Below, in pieces: positions 20,004 through 29,265 of a DNA stretch of 64,000 bases. The notes below the pieces were generated by a model. That model was not told where the DNA came from, did not search any database, and saw only the letters and a program-made list of their open reading frames with translations. The DNA comes from Symbiodinium microadriaticum (lineage: Eukaryota; Sar; Dinophyceae; Suessiales; Symbiodiniaceae). The stretch covers positions 1 through 64,000 of the forward strand of contig LSRX01000356.1 of the NCBI GenBank assembly GCA_001939145.1, in the 5' to 3' direction. The stretch's first letter is position 1. Each line of letters opens with the position of its first letter. A program made the translations under genes and the position numbers.

Positions 20004-20085
20004 AAACCCCCAAACCCTAAACCCTAAACCCCTAAACCCCAAACCCCAAACCCCTAAACCCTAAACCCCCCCCAAAAAAAAACCC
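20004..20085 (-). repeat. Telomere-like CCCTAAA array
   Basis: CCCTAAACCCC variants ending in a C-run and A-run. Confidence 0.75.
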
Positions 20086-20190
20086 TAAGTTGTTACCCTT
20101 GTTGTTACTTTTAAGTCGCTAACTAGCCATCTTCGGCCCGACCCTTTGTCTTGCGGGTTTGAGGGTGCTGGTCTTAAGCTCTCTATCATG

Positions 20191-20290
20191 GGACTTTCCG
20201 AAAATTAGGCTGCCTTACTTTGAGGTCCTTATAATGAGGATCCTACTGTTTAGGCTACTGTATTAGGGTCCCCTATTTTCGGAAACCCAC
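20191..20290 (+). mobile_element. MITE family H copy
   Basis: CTTTCCGAAAATTAGG to CCTATTTTCGGAAACC, with an inner CTTATAATGAGGATCC half. The second copy is at 40404. Confidence 0.7.
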
Positions 20291-20994
20291 ACATCTTACA
20301 TTTTGCATCTTGTTATAGGCACCTGCTTTGGTCGCCTCCTGATGTTAGGCTGTACATCTAATCTTAGCTGCTACTCCTTCCGCACCAGAAGCAACATCCG
20401 ACATCACATGTTTAGAGTTTAGGGAGGGCTTGTAGCGTTCTGCTTTCAGGGTTCAAGGTACGGCATCCTGCTTTCAAGCACAACAGCAGTCTTTATAATT
20501 CGAGCCAGCGAAAGCCAACTCGACGCCAACTTTCCGGCTGGTCTGCTCCTTCTGGCTCAGGTGACTTTGTCACACAGGACATGGTCCTCATAAACCACCC
20601 AACCCTGAACCCCAAACTTATCCTGTGAGAAGCCTAGCAACGCTCTAGCAATACCTCCCCCCAAACCTCCAAACACGGATCACAGACTTATCACCCCGAA
20701 GAAAAAGAAGCAACACAAGAACGCACCGCAGCACGAACTCAAACCCTAAACCCTAAGCCCATCTACCTAGACCCTCCATCTACCCTCTATTAGACCCTAA
20801 ATGCCCTTAATTTGGGACCATATACCCCTATTTGAGGGTACAAGGAGGGTCCTGGTAAGCCCTAAGCCAACAACACGAGCCCAACCTGAAGGTTCCTCGT
20901 TGTCATGACCGTATTTTGTACCGCCAACCCCTATTCTACACACGGCCCCCTGTATTAAACTCCCTGCTGGCCCGCCTGGGGTCCTGCAGAATTA
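20291..20994. other. Gene-free stretch with a weak inverted repeat
   Basis: Unique sequence to 20740. At 20766-20855, CTAGACCCTCC and GGAGGGTCCTGG form an imperfect inverted repeat that may be a solitary element. No gene seen. Confidence 0.45.
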
Positions 20995-21061
20995 CTATAG
21001 GGGCGTTTATACCTTCCTATACTATTTTGGGGGGGCTCCTTATGATCTTTAAAGTATAACA
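20995..21061 (+). mobile_element. MITE family K left half
   Basis: CTATAGGGGCGTTTATACC with TTTTGGGGGGGCTCCTTAT matches the left arm of K at 33834. No right arm follows. Confidence 0.45.
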
Positions 21062-21221
21062 CGAATAAGGCCTCTACATTGGCCTCTAACTCAATCCCCA
21101 AGAGGCCAACGCCTAGAGGTACCCTGCAGGGGCCAAGAGCCTCAGCCGGCTCCCGCTTTTAACTCCGTCGCCCTTGCGCCTGTCTGCGGCTCCTGGGATC
21201 ATAAGGCGCCTTCCTCATGTC

Positions 21222-21401
21222 CCCAAAGGGTCCAAAGTACCTATAAAATGGGGGAGATACTTTCCCATATCAGAATAACAATTCCTAATATAGAAACCCT
21301 ACATTCTACTATAATATAGTAGAATGTAGGGTTTCTATATTAGGGATTGTTATTATGATATGGGAAAGTATCCCCCATAACAGTACCTAGGACCCTCTGG
21401 G
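21222..21401 (+). mobile_element. MITE family E head-to-head palindromic dimer
   Basis: Two arms of about 90 bp (21222-21311 and 21312-21401) are near-perfect inverted copies meeting at CTACTATAATATAGTAG. Each carries CCTAATATAGAAACCCTAC. A monomer E is only ~110 bp with short arms, so this is a rearranged form. Confidence 0.8.
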
Positions 21402-21403
21402 GT

Positions 21404-21510
21404 GTGGGTAGTGTCTCTAAAATTAGGGTCCCTTTTGGGGTCCTTTCTTTTATATTATTGGGGACCTACAAAGGGACCCTATAATGTAGAGAACTACTAG
21501 AACTACCCAT
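21404..21510 (+). mobile_element. MITE family F copy
   Basis: GTGGGTAGTGTCTCTAAAATT to TGTAGAGAACTACTAG then AACTACCCAT. The right terminus has a short internal duplication (GAACTACTAGAACTACCC). It abuts the E dimer with a 2-base gap. Confidence 0.75.
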
Positions 21511-21755
21511 GTTCATGTCACGAACCGGCAGGGTCGGGGGATGGTTTGGGGTTCTGTAGGGTCTAGGGGCTGCGTGTTTGCCGAGTCTCCTTCACAAGGA
21601 TTTAGGGATCATAGGGGTTTTAGCATTTTGGGGGTTAGGGAAAGCACTCAGTGTCAATAACGTAACAACCTCGATCCCTAAACCCTATGTAAGGTTTCGG
21701 GTGAGGTGTCGAGACGCGGCTATGTTCGCAGCCAGTTACGGTATCTCAACCTACC

Positions 21756-21884
21756 ATGATTTGCCGCACAGGTGCCATTCCAGTCACGTTGACTGTTGCA
21801 TGGTTTATTCTCATGTGTTTTGGTGCGGTTGCCATCATCTGCAATGTCAGCTTGCTACTGCCCGCTGGTGCACACATGCACTAG
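21756..21884 (+). CDS. Short open frame with one membrane segment (doubtful)
   Basis: 42 residues. They include one hydrophobic stretch of about 25 residues (LTVAWFILMCFGAVAIICNV, then SLLLPAG), preceded by MICRTGAIPVT and ending at a TAG that touches the MITE G terminus. The DNA is free of repeats. The upstream TTTGCCGCACAG|GTG resembles a 3' splice site, so this could be a stranded exon of a membrane protein. No homologue is recognised, and chance is a real alternative at this length. Confidence 0.18.
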   Translation: MICRTGAIPVTLTVAWFILMCFGAVAIICNVSLLLPAGAHMH

Positions 21885-21964
21885 TACGGTTGATGATATA
21901 AATCCTGCATTACCCATAAGTTTAGGGCCCTTAAGGTAATGCAGGATTTGTATCATCAACCGTA
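21885..21964 (+). mobile_element. MITE family G copy
   Basis: TA CGGTTGATGATATAAATCC to GGATTTGTATCATCAACCG TA, including GCATTACC opposite GGTAATGC. TA is the probable duplication. An 80-base near-perfect hairpin. Confidence 0.85.
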
Positions 21965-22006
21965 TGACTCAATGAAACGTTAGTGGTCAAATTGATCGCT
22001 TGGCGG

Positions 22007-22217
22007 CATATGGGTAATTCTTTAAATCAGGGTCCCTTGCTAGGGCCCCAACATGGTACGGCACATGGGAGGTTTAGGGTTTAGGGGTTTAGGGGTTTAG
22101 GGTTTAGAGTTTAGGGTTTAGGGTTTAGAGTTTAGGGTTTAGGGTTTAGGGGTTCAGGGTTTACTTATAAAAGGGACCCCCCAAAAGGGACCCTCATTTA
22201 GTGAAACTACCCATATG
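22007..22217 (+). mobile_element. MITE family F copy with telomere-like insert
   Basis: CATATGGGTAATTCTTTAAAT to TTTAGTGAAACTACCCATATG. Between the ACGGCAC and CTTATAAAA core blocks, normally adjacent, lie about 95 bases of TTTAGGG units (22070-22164). Confidence 0.85.
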
Positions 22218-23119
22218 TTAATTCGCCGTAAACACACGAGGTAACCCCACGGGATGATCGTTGCGATTTTTTCTGTCCCTGACACTACACATGCATGTCA
22301 ACATGCAAAAGAACGAGTTCTTTATGCGTCTCTATCGTCATGTCTCTGTGTGTGTGTGTGCGCACATGCTCCTGCCTCGTGCCATTTGTTCTTGTCCCAC
22401 AGGGTTATAAGGTGCAAACCAACATAGTCGTTCCATGTCGTTCCTACTATAGAAACCCGAGTTTCTACTGCGCAGGATCTCAGGACCCTTCGCATAAATG
22501 TTGCTAGGGTCTCGGGGGGGCTTGTTTTAGGGTTTAAGGTTTAGGGTTTAGGGCTGGGGTCGCGGGGTTTGAACATAAGGGGTGAGCTGAGCGGGCATTT
22601 GGAGGCTGAATCAGGTACAAATGCGACCCTGAACTCTCGAAAGATAGCAAAAGGAAACCCTCTATAAATCCTACAATGCCCTAGCAAGCCTGTTTTGGGT
22701 TCAGGGTTAGGTGTGCTAAAGTAAAGGTCCACCATGTGGGATCTTGACACAGGTTATTGGCATACATGAGACCCAGTAAAGAAGCCTACAAACGACTGGT
22801 AGTCGTGTTCCCGTATACACTGTTATGTTTTCTTTTTGTTCGAACATACCCACAAGCCCTGTTCTACTTGCTAAGGCCCCTTTTTGAGGGGCGTGTTGTA
22901 CCCCGCCTTCAACGGCACGTCATTTCATCCCTGGGAAGGTTCCGCGCTCCCAGCGCAATGGTGTCTGGCTACGTCATTTCCGTAATTGAACACATCAAGA
23001 GCATGCGGCTGGGATTCCTTAGCCATACCTGGACCCTTTTTACCATACCCTTTTGAAGAACTTATGTGCGGAAGTCATACTTAGGAACCCCAAAAAGGTT
23101 CCAAATTCCCTTTTTTTGA
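22218..23119. other. Gene-free stretch with one unassigned open frame
   Basis: TG-rich patch at 22344-22362 and TTTAGGG units at 22530-22555. A 99-codon frame at 22757-23056 (plus strand, TTG start; first ATG at 22766) lies in non-repetitive DNA and is rich in hydrophobic residues (VVVFPYTLLCFLFVRTYP). It has no recognised domain, so I leave it uncalled. Confidence 0.35.
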
Positions 23120-23178
23120 AGGAATATGCCTTAAGCTATACTTAGTAGGATCCCTAATATGATTTAAGGTATATTCCT
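23120..23178 (+). repeat. Inverted repeat, possible small MITE
   Basis: AGGAATATGCCTTAA against TTAAGGTATATTCCT, 14 of 15 pairs, around AGTAGGATCCCTAATATG. No duplication identified. Confidence 0.5.
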
Positions 23179-23709
23179 GAATTAAAGGATTTTGGAAGGT
23201 CTGGTTCTTTAGTATAAAAACCCTAAACTAAACCTTAAACCTTAACCCTAAACCGTAACCCTAAACCCTAAGCCCTAAACCCTTGGGCGAAGGGCCAGAC
23301 TTTGAGTTTAGTATTCAGGCCAGGTCTGTGGGTTCTCTAGGGTTTGGGTCAGGGTTTAGGGTCTAGGGGTTTAGGGTTCAGGGTTTAGGGTATAGGTTGG
23401 TCAGGGCTGAGAGATTGTGAACAGAACTAGGTTTTAGGGTTTAGGGCTTCTGATCATGCAGGGTACTTAGGGTATTCAAGATGCAAGCTCTCACCCAAAC
23501 TATCTATTCGAGTACCGAAGTATGCCGTAGACAATGAACCTCTGCCCTCTAGCTCGTCGTCATCTCTCTTATCATACCAAATATTACCCTAAACCCTAAA
23601 CCCTAAACCCCTAAACCCTAAATTATGCTTTATGTGTTTATGTATGCTTCTCCTCATCTTGCCTTCTTATCTTTCGCTCCATCGAGTGTTTCTTTATCTT
23701 GTTCTATCT
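23179..23709. other. Gene-free stretch with telomere-like arrays
   Basis: C-strand units at 23219-23285, G-strand units at 23336-23450, C-strand at 23586-23625. No gene. Confidence 0.6.
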
Positions 23710-23874
23710 CCCAAAGGGTCCAAAGTACCTATATAATAGTAGAATGTAGGGTTTAGGGTTTATGGGTTTAGGGTTTTGGGTCTAGGGTATAGTAGAATGT
23801 AGGGTTTCTATATTAGGAATTGCTATTATGATTTGGGAAAGTATCCCCCATAACAGTACCTAGGACCCTTTGGG
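23710..23874 (-). mobile_element. MITE family E copy with telomere-like insert and 19-bp duplication
   Basis: CCCAAAGGGTCC to GGACCCTTTGGG, flanked by TCT on both sides. ATAGTAGAATGTAGGGTTT occurs at 23736-23754 and again at 23789-23807, with TTTAGGG-type units between. The insertion therefore duplicated part of the element. Confidence 0.88.
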
Positions 23875-23996
23875 TCTGTCTATCCGTCCTTAACCAGCGT
23901 TGATTCTTCTCAGTGGCTTGTAGGTGTCGGCCTTAAGCCAGCGGTTTTCCCTAAACCTAAAACCCTCAACCCTAAACCCTTTTGGGCCCAGGCAGT

Positions 23997-24185
23997 TTTC
24001 GGGGGGGGGGGGGGGCGGATCACGGAAGCCTGCCTTTTATGAAGGATTGAGGTGCCGAAGCCGCTTACCGGCTTCCGGGCTCGCAGGTTTTTCGGGGGGG
24101 GGGGGGCGGATCACGGAAGCCTGCCTTTTATGAAGGATTGAGGTGCCGAAGCCGCTTACCGGCTTCCGGGCTCGCAGGTTTTTCG
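23997..24185 (+). repeat. Two-copy tandem repeat, period 91 bp, with poly-G
   Basis: TTTTCG then a run of 12-15 G, CGGATCACGGAAGCCTGCC and the rest of the unit, repeated exactly at 24107 relative to 24016. A third TTTTTCGGGGGG begins at 24180 and stops. Confidence 0.85.
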
Positions 24186-24983
24186 GGGGGTTCCAGGTGT
24201 TCCTAAGCCTTAAAAGCTACAGCTTATGGGTTTACGTAAGAACCTCCCTTTTTGGGGTTCCTTGCTGTGGTTTTCCTTATATAAATCCTTACAAAGGTAG
24301 GTTCTTTAGGGTCTAGGTAGGGTTGAGTCAGGGTTGAGGGATACCTGACAGCCGAAGCTCCCAACGCAGCCTATCCTTTACACTTAGACCCTCCGGTAAG
24401 CAAAGCCGCTCCGGGTTTGGGGGTTTAGGGTTTAGGGGTTTAGGGTTTAGGGTTTAGGAGGGGTTGGGCTTACGACTTCCGACGGCGGAGGGCCCAGGGG
24501 CACTTACTTTACTTCATGCCTCCCAAGAACGGACACCATCCAGGAGTCGGCGACAGGAGCTAGCGGAACAAGTGCATTTCAAGCCGAGGATATTCAAGAG
24601 TGCTGCCGGTTCCAGAACTGTTCGGTTTCGAAATCGTTTGCATTGGGCAAGTGTTGCGCATACGAGAAGCTCACTCGTCGCCGTCAACCTGAAAGCTTAC
24701 TGTTGTGATCATTTTCGGCCTTGAGCTTCGAATCGAAACGGCCCCAATCCATAAATCCAGGTTTGGGGAATAAGGGTATAGGACACCCAGTCTTGTCATT
24801 GAAGGGGTTGTTCGGCTTTCCTTCGGGGAAGATGAGCTCGTGCAAAAGCCCTAAACCCTAAACCCATAAACCCCAAACCCCTAAATCCCTAAATCAGGCA
24901 TTTGATTTTCCCGGCGGATGTCGAGGCGCTCTACCTTGATCATCTGCACGACATCAAGAGGCTGGTGGTGTCGTTTGTTCAGA
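24186..24983. other. Gene-free stretch
   Basis: TTTAGGG array at 24420-24457, CCCTAAA units at 24849-24895, otherwise unique. An 86-codon frame at 24464-24724 begins in the array and has no recognised domain. Confidence 0.45.
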
Positions 24984-25073
24984 AGCTTAGGGTTTAGGGG
25001 TTTAGGGTTTTTAGGGTTTAGGGTTTAGGGGTTTAGTGTTTTTTTGGGTTTTTTTAGGGTTTAGGGTTTAGTT
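24984..25073 (+). repeat. Telomere-like TTTAGGG array
   Basis: Units with T-run expansions (TTTTTTTGGGTTTTTTTAGGG). Confidence 0.75.
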
Positions 25074-25254
25074 TTGACAACCTAGTAGACGCTGGGGGTT
25101 TCTGGTTAATCATCAAATGTTCGCGGTCTCCTTTGATCGTGTTTATCGTCTCTAACATGTTGAAGTGTAGCAGCCTTATAGACTGGCAGACCCCGTGTGT
25201 CAGTCTCTGCTTGCTAACGGCCTGGCGTCTGTCCGGACGTACAAGGATTGTTGA

Positions 25255-25430
25255 TACACCCTAAACCCTGAAGCCCTAAAGCCATAAAACCCTAAGGCCC
25301 TAAACCCAAAATAAGGACATAATTAACCCTAAACCCTAAACCCCTAAAGCCCTAAACCCTAAACCCTAAATAAGCCAACAGAGCGTTAGGGTTTCGCGTT
25401 TAGGGGTTTAGGGTTTAGGGTTTAGGATTG
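25255..25430. repeat. Convergent telomere-like arrays
   Basis: C-strand units from 25255 to 25370, then G-strand units from 25386 to 25430, with only ~15 unrelated bases between them. Confidence 0.7.
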
Positions 25431-25771
25431 GCATTATCTACATCCTTCAACTTGCCACAGGAAAGCCTAAGCCGTAAGCCCTTTATCATGAAGACCTTGG
25501 TCTAATTGACAGGACAATATGGAGACTTGCCGAAATGTCTTCTGGGGGGGGCGTCGTATAGAAAGGATAGTTCATATAAGAAGTTCATATAGCTTATAAC
25601 AATCTTATACATAGCTTATTAGAATATACTATACTATACCTTCCCCAAATCCCTGTTGTCATAATTTCAGACGCTTGAAAAGGAACCCTAGTCAGGCCCT
25701 TCTAAAAACGAAGCCGGCAGTCACAGATTCAACGGACTCGTTATCTTTGGATCTCGGGGTGGAGCTTTCAG
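25431..25771. other. Gene-free stretch
   Basis: Includes an AT-rich imperfect repeat of TATAGCTTATA-like words at 25570-25640. No gene. Confidence 0.45.
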
Positions 25772-25895
25772 TCTAGGACATTTTCAGGTCGGTAGTTACC
25801 GTTATGGGAGTCTTATAGAAGGTCTATATACCTTCTAGAAAGCCTTATGGAAGCCCTACACCCTGAACTCCCCAACTGTAGTCCCCTAAACTCTA
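25772..25895 (+). mobile_element. Dispersed element V copy
   Basis: TCTAGGACATTTTCAGGT through AGAAGGTCTATATACC to CTCCCCAACTGTAG. Matches the copies at 42745 and 49687. The ends are weak inverted repeats (CAGGTGGG against CCCACCTG in the best copy). Confidence 0.6.
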
Positions 25896-25975
25896 AACCC
25901 TAAACCCTAAAACCCTAAACCCTAAAACCCTAAACCCTAAAGCCCTAAAGCCCTAAACACTATATACCCTAAGCT
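25880..25975 (-). repeat. Telomere-like CCCTAAA array
   Basis: Mix of CCCTAAA and CCCTAAAA/CCCTAAAG units directly following element V. Confidence 0.75.
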
Positions 25976-25984
25976 CCCCACCTC

Positions 25985-26187
25985 TACCTATAGTCTCCAT
26001 TGTAGCTCCTTTTTCGGGTTACCTTTTTGGATCCTTAATATGAAACTGGCTAAACCAAACCCTAAGGGTCCAAGTGCTCATTATTTAGGGTTTAGGGTTT
26101 AGGGTTTAGGGTACCAAAAACCATAAATAAGGACTACTTGGACCCTTAGGGCCAAAAAAAGGGAACTACAATGGAGACTATAGGTAG
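25985..26187 (+). mobile_element. MITE family A copy carrying a nested element S
   Basis: TA CCTATAGTCTCCATTG to GGAGACTATAGG TA, with the second half split by S at 26060-26151. Host bases CCAAA are found on both sides of the insert. Confidence 0.88.
26060..26151 (+). mobile_element. MITE family S copy, centre replaced by telomere units
   Basis: CCCTAAGGGTCCAAGTGCTC to GGACCCTTAGGG. The copy at 52600 has ACGGACTTTGGGGCC at its centre. Here the corresponding ~28 bases are TTTAGGG units. Confidence 0.85.
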
Positions 26188-26577
26188 TCTCCTTTCATTC
26201 AGGTTGAGGTGTTGGGGATGCAGGCCCAGGGTCTCAGTGACCCGGCTCAGGGTCGAATATAGAATCCAGATCCATCTCCTAGACTATTCCGTGGGGTTCC
26301 ATTCCTTGGGGTTCCTTCTTATTCTTCTAACTCCACTACGATTCAACAATTACAAGATGCCACGAAGTCATAGTCCAATCGCTGAGGTCCCCAGATTGGT
26401 TAGAGCTAGTGCATGAGATGCGCAGGATGTAGCTCAAAGCCAAAGCTCTGTACCCCTAAGCGCGACCTTATCCCCATGTAGCCTGCCTTTCTTAGGGCTC
26501 CTAATTATGATTTGGTGCTTATAGGTTTAAGGGCCATCATGAGTTAGAAGTCCGCGAAAAAAATAGGTTTCCCGAAA
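26188..26577. other. Gene-free stretch
   Basis: Unique sequence. The 81-codon frame starting at 26171 begins inside the A element terminus and is not considered real. Confidence 0.45.
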
Positions 26578-26705
26578 TCCTGAAACCTAAACCCTAAAAC
26601 CCTAAACCCTCAACCCTAAACCCTAAAACCCTAAGCCCTAAACCCTAAAACCCTAAATCCCAAAGCCAACAAAAACCCTAAATCCTAGCCTCCGACCCTG
26701 AATCT
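26578..26705 (-). repeat. Telomere-like CCCTAAA array
   Basis: Alternating CCCTAAA and CCCTAAAA units decaying to CCTAAATCC. Confidence 0.75.
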
Positions 26706-26814
26706 GGTAGAAACTAGACTAAACCGCACAACCCTGCCTCCTTAGATCCTGAGGGACCCAACGTCTTAGACCTTCTAACTTAAAAAAACAACTCCAAGAT
26801 ACTCCAAGCATACA

Positions 26815-26905
26815 AATATGTGTGTGTATATATACACACATATACATATATATATATACTTATATTTATTATTTATTTATTTATCCATATATATATATGT
26901 TAATA
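26815..26905. repeat. (TG)/(TA)/(TTTA) microsatellite
   Basis: TGTGTGTATATATACACAC, then (TA)n, then TTATTTATTTATTTATCC, then (AT)n. Confidence 0.85.
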
Positions 26906-27247
26906 TTGGTTTAGGCTTTAGAACTTTCGGGTTAAGGGTTTTACATGCTTTGGGGTCAGAAATGGCACCTAGACGTTGGAGTCGAAAATCAACAAATCAA
27001 TAGTGCCTACTTTGGGCTGTTGAATCTTACGGTAAATCCGCGAGGCAAACAAGCTGGGCATTCGTAGTTGGTTTCTTCTTCCCGCTGTTGCCTCTTGGCA
27101 GAAATACAAGATTACACTTGCCCGGGTAGCCCAGGCAATGATAGCCAGACTGTTACCTGTTACTGCCTCGGCTGCTCTTCAAAGCATAATCACACCAATC
27201 CTGTTGCTGCTGCTGCGGCTCCGCTGCGGCTGCCGGGGCCAGAACAG
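26906..27247. other. Gene-free stretch
   Basis: Unique, including a (GCT)n-like patch GTTGCTGCTGCTGCGGC near 27200. No gene recognised. Confidence 0.45.
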
Positions 27248-27344
27248 ACCCATAGTCTCAGTTCTTTTTGTCGGCTTAACCTATTCTATATGAAGGATCC
27301 TAAATAGTAGCTCCACGAAGGAAACTACAATGGAGACTAGAGGG
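27248..27344 (+). mobile_element. MITE family A copy, degraded
   Basis: ACCCATAGTCTCAGTTC to CTACAATGGAGACTAGAGGG. Deletion of CATTGT in the left arm shortens the stem. GGATCC core present. Confidence 0.7.
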
Positions 27345-27554
27345 ATATCACTAAAAATGAAAGTGCCCCTGCCGCAAGTTCAGGCTAGGTTTGACTCGGG
27401 CCAGCAGTCTTTGACTACCGCCGTAACTCCCACTATGGAAGACTAGATTCCCTTTCGTTGATGTGTGTGCTTGTGCTTGTGTGTGTGTGTGTGTGTTTGT
27501 GTTGTTGTTTATCGCTGTGTGTGTTGTTTGGTTGTCTGGCGTGGGGGATTTGAT
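27345..27554. other. Gene-free stretch with (TG)n
   Basis: A TG/TTG-rich run at 27462-27530 sits in otherwise unique DNA. Confidence 0.5.
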
Positions 27555-27748
27555 ATAGGGGCAGATAGGGGCCTTAATAATTACCTAATTACTTTGGGGG
27601 TCCCTTATTATATAACTTTCCTATGCTTCCAAGGACCTGATAGTTAGGGCCCTAGACCCCTTCAGGACCCAATAATAAGGTCCCTGGAAGCATAGGGTTT
27701 GGCATAGTATACCCCAAAGCCCTATTCTAACTGTAAAGGCCCCTATAC
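27555..27748 (+). mobile_element. MITE family K-like copy with nested element M
   Basis: Left ATAGGGGCAGATAGGGGCC, right AAAGGCCCCTATA. CTTTGGGGGTCCCTTATTA is the K left arm and ATACCCCAAAGCCC the right arm. Element M occupies the middle. Confidence 0.65.
27622..27694 (+). mobile_element. Inverted-repeat element M (nested in K)
   Basis: TATGCTTCCAAGGACCT to AAGGTCCCTGGAAGCATA around AGGGCCCTAG. Single copy in the window. Confidence 0.65.
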
Positions 27749-28154
27749 TCTGCTGTTGCCTTCCTACTCGGGGCCATGCGATTCGGACTTGCGAGATTTT
27801 CAGAGCAGGTTTGAGCTTCTGCCTCGGTCGTCGCCAGGATGAAGCAGCCAGTGCGAAACCCAGAAAACCCTCAAGCCCCAAACCGGGAAATCTTGAAGTC
27901 CTAAAAACTAAACTTCGAATAAAGACGCACATCCATTGTCAAATTTTTTTTTGCCAAGTAGAATCGGCAAAAGCTGTAGGATACGGATTGTTTTTCGCTG
28001 CAGACGCCCTTTAGGCCATCCCAAACCAAGGTTAGATAGCCTCGAATCCCCCAAACATCCCCAAACCTTGGGAACCATCGTATACTTCTCCTTATGGATA
28101 AGGCCGGATTCTGTCCATCGTCAATAGAACAGCTGGTGGATAAACAATGCATAC
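27749..28154. other. Gene-free stretch, unique
   Basis: No telomere-like motif and no MITE. Several overlapping 60-100-codon frames on both strands show no domain. One of the longest telomere-free intervals in the first 54 kb. Confidence 0.45.
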
Positions 28155-28269
28155 GATATGATATTGATATATATATATATATATAATATCTATACGTGTG
28201 TGTGTATATATATATATATATCTCTATATATATATATATATACGTGTGTGTGTGTGTGTCTAAATGCAC

Positions 28270-28313
<44 letters not shown>
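28155..28313. repeat. (TA)n/(TG)n compound microsatellite
   Basis: Alternating TATATATA and TGTGTGTG blocks with CTCTATA and CTAAATGCACA interruptions. Confidence 0.92.
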
Positions 28314-28719
28314 CGAAGCTCACATCCTGCTCCCTCAGCCCTACAACCCCAAACCTAAACCCCGCACCTTGCTCCCTAAAAGCAGCTAAGGACAAGCGAG
28401 ATTATGCTGGTCTCGCACCTCTTCGCAGACGGAGACATCGATCTGCCTATTATGACAATTGTCAGACTTGCTACTTGGTCCCTTTTTATTCATAAGGGAA
28501 CCCTTAGCGGGGTGGGGGAGGCGTGTAGGGGACGGCACTTCAATAGATCGGGTTACGGTTGGAGGTTCCGGGCTGTAGGGCGTTTAGGGATCTGGGGGAT
28601 TCAGTCGGGTTTAGGGTTTAGGGAAACAGCTACGGGCAGCAACTGCACAGTGAATGCTTTGATCCATAAACCATATAGACCCTGAGCCACAAGAAGCTAA
28701 GCCCCGAAAGGGCGCCCTC
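28314..28719. other. Gene-free stretch
   Basis: Mostly unique, with a single TTTAGGG pair at 28608-28622. No gene recognised. Confidence 0.45.
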
Positions 28720-28839
28720 AAACCCTATGGTTTAGGTTTTAGGGTTTTGGGTTTAGGGTTTCGCTAAACCCTAAACCCGAAACCCCAAACCCTATGGTTT
28801 AGGGTTTTGGGTTTCCCTAAACCCTAAACCCGAAACCCC
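28720..28839. repeat. Head-to-head telomere-like palindrome, duplicated
   Basis: AACCCTATGGTTTAGG then G-strand units, abruptly switching to CTAAACCCTAAACCCG C-strand units. The whole unit of ~68 bp is then repeated. Confidence 0.8.
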
Positions 28840-28936
28840 ACAGCCTCGCTTCCCCAACCCCCAAAAGCCCTAACCTCAGGCCACACTCAAGGGAGCCAAC
28901 ATAGAAGCACGCCTGTAGACATAGAGCCTTTATTGC

Positions 28937-29265
28937 GGAATTTCCTCGGGTTTTATTTCGTGTTCAGGGTCACAGTTTTCATTGGACTGCGTAAAAGGAT
29001 CCCTGATTTTGCAGAACCCTCGGAGTTTAATTCGTTTTCAGGGTTGCAGTTTTCATGGGACACCATCCTATAGGGGTGCCGTACTAGTTTGGGGACTTAA
29101 AAAGGTACCCTAATTTGGAGAACTAGGCAGTTTTCATGGGACTCTTACAGAAATCCGGGAGAGTTTTTGGAGACATAAGGCCCTGAAGAGTAGCCCTATG
29201 TATAGAAGGTTTCTCTATGGCAGTACCCAAGTTACAGTTTTCATGGGACACCTTGCAGAAATCCG
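28937..29265 (+). repeat. Diverged repeat with CAGTTTTCATGGGAC motif
   Basis: The motif appears near 28974, 29046, 29128 and 29234. CTCGG(G/A)(G)TTTTATTTCG-like words precede the first two, and GCAGAAATCCGG follows the last two. An F fragment lies inside. Confidence 0.6.
29071..29125 (+). mobile_element. MITE family F right-half fragment
   Basis: GGGGTGCCGTACTAG to CTAATTTGGAGAACTA, inserted within the repeated region. The outermost CCCATA is missing. Confidence 0.6.
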
